This document shows positions 54,192 through 64,000 of a stretch of 64,000 nt of DNA, piece after piece (position 1 is the stretch's first letter; each line of letters begins with the position of its first letter). The position numbers were made by a program, and so were the translations under genes. Source of the stretch: Sodiomyces alkalinus F11 (Eukaryota > Ascomycota > Sordariomycetes > Glomerellales > Plectosphaerellaceae); contig NW_021167094.1 in assembly GCF_003711515.1 (NCBI RefSeq), forward strand, positions 124,001 through 188,000, written 5' to 3'. The notes under the pieces are model-generated. The model was not told the origin of the DNA. It searched no databases and worked only from the letters and a program-made list of their open reading frames with translations.

Positions 54192-56398
54192 ATGGTCTTC
54201 ACATCACCATCATGGGTCCCGAGCTTGCCAATCGGTATGTCCCCTAGAACATCTTCCAATGTCGGGCTCTCATAATAGCTAACATACTGATCGCAAAGAC
54301 CCTCCCGATACTGTCTCCCTTGACGAGTTCATGACAACGGAGAAGTATGGGCGCTACTCCCTCGTCAAGTCAAAGAACCCTTTTACCTGCGGCCTTTCCG
54401 GTAAGACATACACTGCTACAGAGGCGAAGACGCGTGTCGAGTTTCTGGCCAGGGCTCTCGCCAAGAGACTCGAGTTTGCTCCCAATGAAGGAACCGAGTG
54501 GGACAAGGTTGTTGCTCTCTACTCTTTGAACACCGTAAGATGCCATGCCATACGTCTATCTCTCTCGGGATATCAGCCAAGGCTTATTTGATTGACTAGA
54601 TTGACTACCTTCCATTCACCCACGCTGTCCATCGCCTCTCCGGCATAGTTACCCCTGCCAGCGCCGCCTACTCTGCTGCTGAGGTTGAGCACCAGCTCCG
54701 GTCTTCCGGCGCCAAAGCCCTCTTCACCTGCATTCCCCTCCTCGACACGGCCCTAAAGGCGGCCAAGGCGGTCAACATCCCCAATGACCGCATCTTTATC
54801 ATGCCCATGCCCGGCGCTGCCACAACGACGCCTTTCGCAACCATCGATGACCTGGTCGAGGAGGGCAAGTCCCTACCGCCATTGGAGCCTCTGAAATGGG
54901 TCAAGGGACAAGGCGCCCGTCAAGTAGCCTTCTTGTGTTATTCGAGTGGCACATCGGGACTGCCGGTATGTCTTTGTCACAATTCGCCCATCGGGTCAAA
55001 TGCAACGGCCTGGCCTGGGTTGCTTCTCTCCCCGTCTAAGTTTCGCCTGCTCACTCTAGCAACACTAGAAAGCCGTCATGATTTCCCATCGCAACGTCAT
55101 CGCCAACATCATCCAGTACACCACCTTCGACTCTGTGCCGAGGACGCAACTGGGTGTCGACACTCAGGTGGTGCTAGGTCTCCTCCCCTTCAGCCATATC
55201 TACGGCCTCGTCGTCATCGCCTTCGCGAACACTTTTCGGGGTGACGAGGTTATTGTGCTACCCAAGTTTGAACTCAAGACCTTTCTAGAAGCTGTGCAAA
55301 ATTACAAGATTGGACAGCTATTTGTCGTATGTGACTGCACCGCTTTCTTTTCTTTCGCCTTCACTTTCTGTGCTTCTCTCTGACAATGCAACCAGGTCCC
55401 TCCTATTGTCATTCAGCTCCTTCGCAATCAGGAACTCTGCCGCAAGTACGATCTCAGTGCTGTTCGCTACCTCTATACTGGTGCGGCCCCGCTGGGAGCC
55501 GAGACGGTTGATGATGTCAAGAGGCAGTACCCTAAATGGCGAGTAGGCCAGGCGTATGGTAAGCACTGTGGCACTGCGAATGGGGAGCGGAGGAAAAGGC
55601 CGAGATGAAAGGACTAGCCTGGACTTACCTTTCCTTTGCTAGGCATGACGGAGACCTGCACAGTGGTCTGCACTACAAGCGAGACCGACATTGATGTCGG
55701 GTCCTCGGGCTCCCTCGTTCCTGGAACCCGTGCAAAGATTGTAGATCCGACCACGGGTCAAGAGATCACCGAGGACAACAAACCCGGCGAGCTTCTTGTC
55801 CAGGGGCCTTCCGTCGTTTTGGGCTACCTCAATAACACAAAGGCAACCGCCGAGACGTTTGTGTGGCTTGAAGATGGCCGTTGGATCCGGACCGGCGACG
55901 AGGTTATTGTGCGCAAGGCCGCCTCGGGCCACGAGCACCTTGTTATTGTGGACCGGATCAAGGAATTGATTAAAGTCAAGGTNNNNNNNNNNNNNNNNNN
56001 NNNNNNNNNNNNNNNNNNNNNNNNNNNNNNNNTTATGCGAATTAGAAACTGACCTCCAAACTCAGGGCCACCAAGTTGCTCCCGCCGAGCTGGAAGCCCA
56101 TCTGCTCACCCACCCCTTCGTTTCCGACTGTGCCGTCATTCAAGTCCCCGACGAGCGGGCGGGCGAGGTTCCCAAGGCCTTCGTCGTTAAAGGCCCCGAT
56201 GCCGCCGGCAAGCCGGACGAAGAAATTGCGCGCGCCATCTGCAAACACGTCGAGGACCACAAGGCGCGGCACAAGTGGATCAAGGGCGGCGTCGAGTTCA
56301 TTGAGGCTGTCCCCAAGAGCCCGAGCGGGAAGATTCTCAGGCGCCTTCTGCGAGACAAGGAGAAGCAGGCGCGCCAGGCGAAGGGTGCAAAGCTATGA
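54192..56398 (+). CDS. 4-coumarate:CoA ligase-like acyl-CoA synthetase
   Basis: An ANL-superfamily adenylating enzyme that activates a carboxylic acid with ATP and loads it on CoA. Proposed exons: 54192-54234, 54299-54534, 54600-54965, 55069-55326, 55396-55558, 55643-55980, 56066-56398, giving 578 aa. Motifs: P-loop YSSGTSGLPKAVMISH (about 206-221), YTGAAPLGAE (about 328-337), GQAYGMTET (about 352-360), RWIRTGDEV (about 440) and the C-terminal lysine in PKSPSGKILRR (Lys557). It ends AKL, a PTS1 variant, so peroxisomal. Substrate (phenylpropanoid, fatty or other acid) cannot be told. The last intron contains the N-gap but the frame is kept on both sides. Its ATG lies 113 bp from the copia LTR. 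No RIP-type stops are seen. Confidence 0.9.
55983..56032. other. Assembly gap (50 N)
   Basis: Run of 50 unknown bases within the last intron of the acyl-CoA synthetase gene, directly after a GT donor. Confidence 1.
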
Positions 56399-56986
56399 GG
56401 ATTCCGAGACTCTTTTTTGGCCTATGCAGTGTCGTTTCAATGATACATTGGACAGCAAGCATATGGCCCCTTTATCGCAAGCGGATATCAGTTACACTTA
56501 CTTACACTTAGAAGATCTGGCAAGCAAAGTAGCAATTCGAATTCATTCCCATCTTTATCACACCCGAGTTGCTATAAGTTATCTATCTACTCTTCATCGG
56601 CTCATATAAGTACATTGGAATTCGCTGCCCAGACGATCGTTCCATAGCATTAGGCCCTGTAGGCAATATATATATATATAATGCTGTATTATGAGTTACC
56701 GCCGAAAGGAAACGCGTCCCCCCGTGCCTTCTCGTCTCCATGTGTTCGTGTCGATGCGCCTGTACGCCGTAGACGCCGCGAAGACATCCCTTCTTGTCTC
56801 CTCCCCGATGCCAAGAAGGCAGTTCTGTATCCCGGATGTTTACCCCAAAGACCCATTATTGATATTATCCCCTTCATTCCGTCAGGCTCAGACCCACCAC
56901 TTCACATCCTTCATCTATTGTCAGACGCAAGTGCAATCATCCCAAAAGACTCTACGGCAAGACGCACACTCAACCCCTTTCCCGCA
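56399..56986. other. Convergent intergenic region
   Basis: 3' flanks of the acyl-CoA synthetase (+) and the phosphotransferase (-). A short TA microsatellite lies near 56,668-56,680. No gene is supported. Confidence 0.5.
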
Positions 56987-58409
56987 TCATTGCACCTTCT
57001 TCCCGCCCGCATGGGCCGCGCCGTCCACCTTTCCGTCAGCCACGGGTTCCACGTAAGGGTGCTTGATGGTCAAGCACCAAATATCGAGGTAATCGCAGAT
57101 AGTGACAATGACATCGACGACGAAGCTGCCATAGACGCCAATGGCAACGCCGAGCATCATGAACATGAAAGCGACCTGGTACACGCCGTCGCCAAGGGCA
57201 GAGGGCCAAGAGAGCGGGAACCCGGCAGCGCCAAGAGCGGGGCCGAGAGAATCGACGACGCCGAAAATGAGCGGCAGCACGAGGACGTTCCAGTACGGGA
57301 AGGGGAGCTTGACGAGATGGGCGGTGATCATCTGGCCGACCGAGTAGGCATTGACCATGCCGGCGAAGACGGCGAAGGGGACGAGGTGGGCGCGGAGGAT
57401 GTTGGGCTGGAGGTAGAGGTAGGCGATGATGAGGGACCAGGTGGCGAAGAAGGGGACGAGCCCGAGGAGGGCGCCGCGGGAGCGGTCGCCCTTGGCGCGG
57501 CGGGCGCGGATGACGTTGCGGGCCGACTCGACCGTGTTGAAGACCATGACGACGGTGCCCTGCAGCATGTACCACTGCGTGAAGGAGAGGTTATACAGGG
57601 GCGATGGGATGCCCAGAGAGGAGGGTACTCCCAGTGTGGGGAGCATGGGCTGCTGCCAGAAGGAGGCACCGCCCTTGTAGCCGGTCATGAGGTAGACCGC
57701 GGTGAGGATGAGGACGCCTTCTACGGGTCCGTTGACGATGCCGAGTGTGAGCTGTTTAGTGTGGTATTCGTCCCAAGTCTGAACATAGAAGGTGAGGAGA
57801 GCTGGACGTTGCGCAAAAGTCAAAGGTTAGTTTACTTCGTCCACCCGTGCGTTGGTGGGGTAATCTTTCTTGTTGGGAAGGAGACCTACAGGCAAAGAGG
57901 GTCGCGACGGTGGCCCAGCCTTGGCCCATGTTCTGTGAGCCGGCAAATATCAAGGCTCCTAGAGCGGTGTTGACGGCGTCGACGCCGTGGTCGAATAGTT
58001 CGCCCAGAGGCCCGCTCTGTCTTGTCCGTCTCCTGGAAGAAGTCAGCTTGGATGGTCTGCGTCCCGTAGATCAAGAGAAAGGAAAGAAAGGTGCAGCCTA
58101 CGCTTGAGACCCGTCAACGGCATCGAAAGTCTGATACAAGAACAGCCCGGTACCCCAAGTATAGTAAACCCACGGAGGACAATCCTGGTCCAGGGCAGGG
58201 TTATACCACAGCAGTGTCAAGAAATTGATCACGATAAACATGAAGCCCGTCAAGGTAATGAGGTTCGGGGCCATGCTCATGGGAAACATCTTGATGACGA
58301 CATTGGTATAGAAGGGCTTGAGGATATATTTGGAAGTTAAGGAGTGGTCGACTGCGGCGTACTTGTATTGCCGGAGATTGGGGAGGAATTCCTGGCGCAC
58401 GTAGACCAT
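56987..58409 (-). CDS. EPT1: Ethanolamine/choline phosphotransferase
   Basis: Transfers phosphoethanolamine or phosphocholine from the CDP-alcohol to diacylglycerol, last step of the Kennedy pathway, in the ER or Golgi membrane. Exons 58409-58102, 58032-57890 and 57801-56987 give 421 aa, near yeast Ept1/Cpt1 (391-393). The CDP-alcohol phosphotransferase motif D-G-x2-A-R-x8-G-x3-D-x3-D is complete: Asp99, Gly100, Ala103, Arg104, Gly113, Asp117, Asp121, assembled across the first intron. About eight to ten hydrophobic segments follow, with YVQTWDEYHTKQLTLGIVNG between them as in the family. Met at 58409 (MVYVRQEFLP) matches the usual start; the frame extends 88 codons upstream without resembling the family. 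Choline against ethanolamine preference cannot be told, so EPT1/CPT1 are equal options. Confidence 0.92.
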
Positions 58410-59362
58410 CTCGAAGGGCTCCCGTGCGGCGGGGAAGGGCCGGGCAAAAGTCAAAAGGTGTCTGTTCTTCGTTTCGTTCTCGAAGTATGGAGTTCGTGAA
58501 GATTCCTGCGATCCCCGGGAGTTCTGGTGGCGTTTTAAGGGGCTTGGAGGGATGATGGGTATCGAGGTTTCCGGACGACGAGTTAATAAGTGAACCTCAA
58601 AATTAAGGAATTGTCGAGTCCTGATAATTGGTGAAGCGGTGGGGGACGGGAAAGAGATCGGGATTGTGGACAAAGTCGAGAGCTATATCGGGGGTGGTCT
58701 GGAAAATTCCTTTTTTGTTCTTTTGCACCCACCCGCACTAGAAAAGGAGGACAACGGGGAAAGGACATGTGGTCAGGTCGCGTGAAACCGGCGCGTCGAA
58801 ATTTCCTTGGCATCAACGTCACCCCCCCCCCCCCCAACCTAAACTGATGACACGCATTATGGCGGTACCCGTATATGGATCGGATTTAACGTTAATGCGA
58901 AGCTTTTTCATATAGCTGGGTTTGCCCCTGAGTGATGTGCTCCCGGCTTGGCGCCCTAACAAAGCCAATTCACTAAGACATACCTAATACGGGGGATCTG
59001 GATAACTACCTTACGGATGTACTTCGTACTTTGTATGAGGTATCTTCACAACACGTCACCATCCCAGCCTTTAATCACTTTACCTAACTGGGCGTTATAC
59101 TGGTCTGGAGATTCCATTATTATGTTTCTTTAACCGCTGGCAATGCGTGCTCTTTCCGTCTGATCTAACTAAGCTCAGCCCGAACAAAACAGCAGCAACT
59201 AACGACAAGGCAACAATGGACTTTGTCCCTCTTTTACCGCAGCAAGATCCCGAATTCTCCCTAAATTCTCCTTGTCGCTCTCACGAATACAACGTCTCCC
59301 AACTAAAGCTACGACGGAAAGGCACGCAGGCTGCAAAAACCGCAAACTCCAACCGGGCACCC
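58410..59362. other. Intergenic: phosphotransferase promoter
   Basis: Upstream of the phosphotransferase and downstream of the coatomer gene. A C-run (about 58825-58836) is present. No gene is supported. Confidence 0.5.
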
Positions 59363-62300
59363 TTAAGCAACAGATGCAACAACAAGTGCCGCTACTCCCT
59401 CCTCTTCACTGCGTACTGTGACCTTCGTGGTCACGCCCGACTTGGACGAATACGCCATCCGCACGTTGGCAACCACCCTGCCTCCACCCACTGTCTTGCC
59501 AAATAGCTTTAGGGCGTGCGTCGTCTGGCTGACGGGAACATCGGTACCCTCTAGCGGCTGCAGGGAGAGGATCTTGGCTAGTTGCTCGGTTGCATCTGCG
59601 AGAAGAAAGGACAGTCAGCTCGACCGTACCATTTATTTTCGAGGGAGAAAAGCGAATAGGAAATCGAAAGAAAACCGAGGAGAAAAAGGGTAAAAAGAAC
59701 TCACCCGCTATACTCTTCATGCCGCTGAGCTGTAGCGTCTCCTCCGCTTCCTCGCCCGCCGCACCAACCTGCTCCCATATGTGGTTGAAGTTGCCAGCAA
59801 ACGCTGGCATGACATAATCACTGCCCGTCAGGTCGAATTCGGCCACCTCGTACTCGTCATCGTAGCCCGTTTCTTCCGGCTCATTGGTCGTAGGGTCGAT
59901 CTCCTTGCTGGTGAATTTGAGCACGTTCGAGAAGCTGCTGACCGGAAGTGATCCCTCTCCGTTCACCTTCTGGAACGCCACGTACACCTTCCCGGGCTCG
60001 TCTGTCGCGAGCTTCTCGGCTTGAATGATAAAGACCTCCTCGAGTTCGTCCTCCTCCGCGGGCGTCGCTACCACCGAAACATTCTCCAGGATAGTAGCCG
60101 GTATCGTGTTCTTGATGTCGTACTGAAGCACGATGTGCTCCTTGAAGATGTGCTTGACCACCGTGACCACGTACTCGGTCTCGGCCTCCGTGAGTTCAAT
60201 AACCGGGGACGACTTGAGCACGCTGCCAAACTCTTTCATCTCCGGGATCTCCATCAGCTCCTGAGCATAGCGCTGTGCCGCCGCGGAGGCTGATGCCGCC
60301 GCCTCGGCACCCGTCGCCGATGTCTTCGTCGGGCCAACCTTGGGGGGCTTGAGCGAAGGTGCGGTTGCCGTGAGCTTTTTGTTCCTATCCTCGGCATCGG
60401 CTTGCTCGCGGGTAACGACAGGAATCTTGGAGATGTCGAAAGGTGTGTCGAAGGTGGATTTATCGTCCGAGGTGACGTACATGACAAGTTGCTGCTCAAA
60501 GTACGGAAGGGAGAACATGCTGTCTAGGAGGAAGTTAGTAAGAGAGGAACGACACTGACTACAAGCCTAGTGAACATGGGGGGCGAGACGGGGCAAGGTT
60601 GAACATACCATCCTTGACAAACTGGGTGGACATCTCATCGTCCTCGTGCATAAGTCGGAGGTTGAGGGCTGCGCGATCCCGAACTTCGTCGTCGACATCG
60701 TCCAAGCACCGCGTAAGAAGAACGTCAACACTCCGCTTGACCTCGGGATCCTTCTGACCAACACCGAACTTGGCAAGCGCAGTCACTGCCGCAGCCCGGA
60801 CGATGGCGTTCTCTAGCACGACGCGGTTGTAAATGTAGCGGATGTACTTGGTCGGCAGCGACGTCTTGGGTCCCTCCACGCCGAGAAGGTGCAAGATGCG
60901 AACAGCCAGCTTGGTGAACTCGCAATCCTCGATGAATTCGCAAAGATGCGCCAGCGCATCTTCTTTCGAGTCGGGAACGAATTTGATCAGGTCGAACATG
61001 CTTTCGACCACAGCACGCTTGAATTCGTAACCGCCTTCGTCGCGGAGGATGCCGCTCAGGAAAGCCAGCATGCCCGCCTGCTTGCTGGGGAACTTGAGAC
61101 AGAGCGTACGGATGGCTTCCACAATGGTGATCTTGAACTCGTCCGTGATCTCCGACATAAAGCTGGAGATGTGCTTCATCAACCGGTCCACACTGGCTTC
61201 GTTGCCCGTCTTGAGCAGAGTCGTGATGGCGAAGGTGGCAATGGACCGATTGCTATTGGAGATGAGAAGCTCAATGTCTGGGTTGCACACGTTGACAGCA
61301 TTGGGTTTGAAGGAGGCGAAGTTGTGGAGGATACGGAGTGCGGCGAACTTGGTGACAGCACGCGGCGAAGTGAGGAAGAGCTGAAGGACGTGGACGGCCT
61401 GGGACACCTCGGCGTCCGTGACGTCCCTCATGTCGCAGATGGCCTTGGCCGCCTCGAAGTTGACCATCTCGCTCTTGTGTCGCAACCATCCATCCAGCAA
61501 TTGCATCATGGGCTTCCGCAACGACGGGTCTTCCTCTGCGAGCTTAGCGGCAAGACGAACGAGCATGACGATGGCGGCCGAATTCTTGACGGCGCCGGCA
61601 GCACCCAACTGCTGGACCATCTTGACCAGCGCCATTCGGTCGTGGCTGCGCATTTGGTAGAGCAGACCAATGGCGTGGTATTGCGGCATGGTCGAGTTGT
61701 TAACAGGAAGCTGGCCGCCCGACGAGGAAAATCCAAGCGAGAAACCGCCCGACGATTTGGTCGACGCCGCTGCCTCTTGGGTCTCGCTCTGCCACCGGCG
61801 TACAACATCCTTTGCGATGGGAAGGAGGTGGTAGGCAGAGACAAGCGCTGCTGAGGACACCGAAGGGTTCTTGTCGACGATGGCCGTCTTCATCACACGC
61901 TCAATCGATTGCACGGTTGTAGCCTATAGCAGCCCAGCGTCAGCCCCTAATATCTCTTGTGGTTGAGAAAGAAACGAATCCAGCGTACGTCAATGATGCG
62001 GCAAAGCGCCCGGATGGCATTGGGTCTGTATATGGCTTCGGTGCTTCCTCCGGTATCCTTCATAATCGTGCTTGTGACCATAATTATATCCTCAGCCGAG
62101 CTGGCCAGCTCCTTGATAACAAGGTGGACCATTTGCCGTAGGCTAGCATCTTTGTTCTGGAAGAGCTTCGAGATGCCGAAGAACAGTGTTGTAGCCTCGT
62201 TCGTCGGAAACTTCTCGCCCCTATATAGGAGCAGAGCAATCTTGGTGAGGAGTATGCGACATCTTCGCGGTTGGATGGGGGAGCTGTTGAAGAGACGAGC

Positions 62301-62458
62301 TTCGCGTGTGTTTCAGCGGGAATGGCCCAAAGGTGGTGATTTTGCCCTAGACTACAATAGACGGGAGAGGGTGGGAGCTTACCTTCTTGGAATACTTGTG
62401 TCCGATCTACCTTGACCAATCCCAGGTCAGCATCTTCGTCCTTCTTGCCGTAGCTCAT
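59363..62458 (-). CDS. SEC21: Coatomer subunit gamma
   Basis: Gamma-COP, part of the COPI coat that returns vesicles from Golgi to ER; it binds Arf1-GTP and dilysine cargo. Exons 62458-62383, 62299-61989, 61923-60609, 60523-59705 and 59595-59363 give 917 aa (yeast Sec21 is 935). The start MSYGKKDEDADLGLVKVDRT and the joined QEARLFNSSPIQPRRCRILL are typical. The adaptin-like helical solenoid covers residues 1 to about 560 (LFFGISKLFQNKDASLRQMV, YRPNAIRALCRIID). A Thr/Pro/Ala-rich hinge is near 600-660, then the appendage domain (VIELTEAETEYVVTVVKHIF and the C-terminal LAKILSLQPLEGTDVPVS). All introns are GT-AG. A TGAGTCACGTGA element lies 109 bp upstream of the ATG. Confidence 0.95.
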
Positions 62459-64000
62459 GGTGGGCGACGGTTGGGTTGATGGGCGAGGTTGAGGTTGTTG
62501 TCGTTGGAGGTCAGGACAGATGGAGCCCCCAGAGATGCCACGACTGATGCTAGTTCCACTGGTGGGTGAGTCACGTGATTATACCGGGCGTTTATGGGGG
62601 AACCGTCTTATCTAATCACGCCTCACCGCCTGAGGTACAGAGGTATTTTTAGGTACGTACCTTCACGACCTTCATTCGCCTTTCGCAACAGCGAAAAGTC
62701 AGTAAGGAATACAATACACCTGTGGGAGAGGCCAAGATGCGTTACATAGTTGCGACAAGGCAGCCGCTCCACTACCTAGCTCAACTATTGATTCGGCCAT
62801 CCACATATTCATACTTCGGAACGAACCAAAGTACGGATATTTTCACTCGGGCTTCCCTCTTGCAGCTCATGGCGTGGCATACATCCGTCCAACACGCGTC
62901 TACACCTGCACTTTTTTACAAGAGCCTGGTGGAATTCATGTGCCATGGCATGTGAACTGCAGACTTGTAGGCAGCGGGCGGTAGTAGAACGGATGCCCGC
63001 TGAGGGTTGCGCTACAGGCTACATGGAAGAGATATAGAGCGATGCTCCGTGATTGTCTCACGGAACTGAGTATTTCGATTCCGACTCTTGCAATTTGGCC
63101 TTGCCACGGACGCAATATCATCTGCCTTCGATCTTGGTCGTCACAATATAGATGTTTCCCTCGTGGACAAAGGAGAAAGAACCCCTGAGCATGGATGGGA
63201 ATTGAAGTGTGTTTGTGGACAAATCGCATGGCGTTGACTTCGGCGAGCGGATGTCAAGCCAGCGTTTCCATACCCGTCGCGTTTGCTTCTGATACTTTAT
63301 TGCGGCAAGGAAAATAACGAAAGGACGAGTGGCGGGGCCAATGTTGACATTCGGTATTTGATCAATGTTCGTTATTCCGAGGGCTACGGGTTCATAATTA
63401 GCCTATAGTGGGGCCGGCCTGGCAATGAATCTGGCGATGATGAAGTATCGGTGGGAGCATATGAGAAGAGTGTGGTTGGCGGATGTGCTGTCGCCGCGAA
63501 GTCCTGGCTTCCAGATTTTGTCAATAGGTCGTGAAAATCCCGACACGTGACAATAAAAAAGTTTGGTCATTCTACCTTAGGTGGTACCTACAGTGTACAT
63601 AGATATGCCAGATGCAGTTCTTCAAATCTTCCATCAACCACGACGATGGGATAAGATTTGGCACCCATTTTTCTATCCACTCCACAGAGGCCTTCATACA
63701 GATCTGCTATCTGACCAGTCCCGCGTTTGGTGTCCTGTTTGAATGATGGCGCAAGCAGTATATATGAAGTTGTCAGAAGCTAATTATCTCTGTTCTGCTT
63801 TTTATACGGTATTTGTCCCTCGGAATTCTACGTGTCCCGCCGACTGGCAAGCGGGGAAAGGGGGGGCGTTGCACGGCAGCCTTGGCCTGCGCGCCGTAAT
63901 TACTCCATAGGGGCCCAGTACTTCGTTTATGTTTGAAGACATGCAAAAGGAGGACTCTCGCTTGTTCCTGGTCTACGCTGCCAAGTGGAATCTGAGGCAG
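62459..64000. other. Intergenic region to window end
   Basis: SEC21 promoter and unassigned sequence. Includes the TGAGTCACGTGA element and a TACCTTAGGTGGTACCTA element (about 63573-63590). No open frame looks like a gene, though a gene may begin beyond the window. Confidence 0.5.
62567..62578. promoter_or_regulatory. Overlapping TGAGTCA / CACGTG element
   Basis: TGAGTCACGTGA combines the Gcn4/AP-1 site (62567-62573) with the E-box CACGTG (62572-62577) recognised by bHLH factors. It lies 109 bp upstream of the SEC21 start codon. Matches are exact; function is inferred. Confidence 0.4.

Noticed and set aside
56681..57973. Plus-strand open frame of 430 codons
   Set aside because: Antisense shadow of the phosphotransferase gene, which has an intact catalytic motif on the other strand.
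60889..61854. Plus-strand open frame of 321 codons
   Set aside because: Antisense shadow of the Sec21 solenoid region.
62722..62955. 77-codon plus-strand open frame after SEC21
   Set aside because: No family resemblance, no supporting promoter or intron signals, and size expected by chance.

Overview
The window is nuclear DNA from a filamentous ascomycete (Pezizomycotina, most likely a Sordariomycete). The evidence is short spliceosomal introns (about 57-180 nt) with GTxxGT donors and CTxAC-like branch sites, pyrimidine-rich 5' leaders, fungal-type housekeeping proteins (Ilv5, Efr3, Atp12, Sec21, Ept1/Cpt1, fungal TACC), and a block of repeats with the C-to-T damage typical of repeat-induced point mutation (RIP). 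No prokaryotic features are present. Three N-gaps interrupt the sequence (18674-18748, 38327-38351, 55983-56032).

Left gene-rich arm (1-29.4 kb): mitochondrial ketol-acid reductoisomerase (+), tRNA-Val(AAC) (+), a fungal TACC-like coiled-coil spindle protein (+), gamma-glutamyl phosphate reductase (-), a DHA1-type MFS transporter (+), indoleamine 2,3-dioxygenase (-), a secreted Ser/Thr/Pro-rich protein of unknown function (-), the PI4-kinase scaffold Efr3 (+), the F1-ATPase assembly factor Atp12 (+), and a six-exon fungal 2OG-Fe(II) oxygenase with three Cys-rich ribbons (-). These genes are mostly independent. The shared themes are mitochondrial amino-acid and tryptophan/NAD metabolism and membrane transport.

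Central island (29,468-54,078): 24.6 kb of RIP-damaged retrotransposons, with CpA/TpG depleted, TpA enriched and CpG kept. The outermost layer is a Ty1/copia element (+ strand) with 194/192-bp LTRs and a TACCA target-site duplication. Inside it lies a chromodomain Ty3/gypsy element (- strand, 356-bp LTRs, about 10 kb of its own sequence). Into that a second, younger gypsy element (- strand, 509-bp LTRs, 7.2 kb, CCTTT duplication) has inserted. A truncated third gypsy element (- strand) sits between the chromovirus and the 3' half of the copia element, so the stack has also suffered a deletion or recombination. RIP damage stops sharply inside both outer copia LTRs.

Right gene-rich arm (54.1-64 kb): a 4-coumarate:CoA-ligase-like acyl-CoA synthetase with a C-terminal AKL peroxisomal signal (+), whose start codon lies only 113 bp from the copia LTR; ethanolamine/choline phosphotransferase (-); and coatomer gamma subunit Sec21 (-). 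The copia insertion separated the acyl-CoA synthetase from whatever lay upstream, now 24.6 kb away.

The most distinctive signals are the nested island with its exact LTR and target-site structure, the RIP edges within the outer LTRs, an antisense ORF inside the young gypsy element, and an unidentified degenerate ORF downstream of the chromodomain in the older one.
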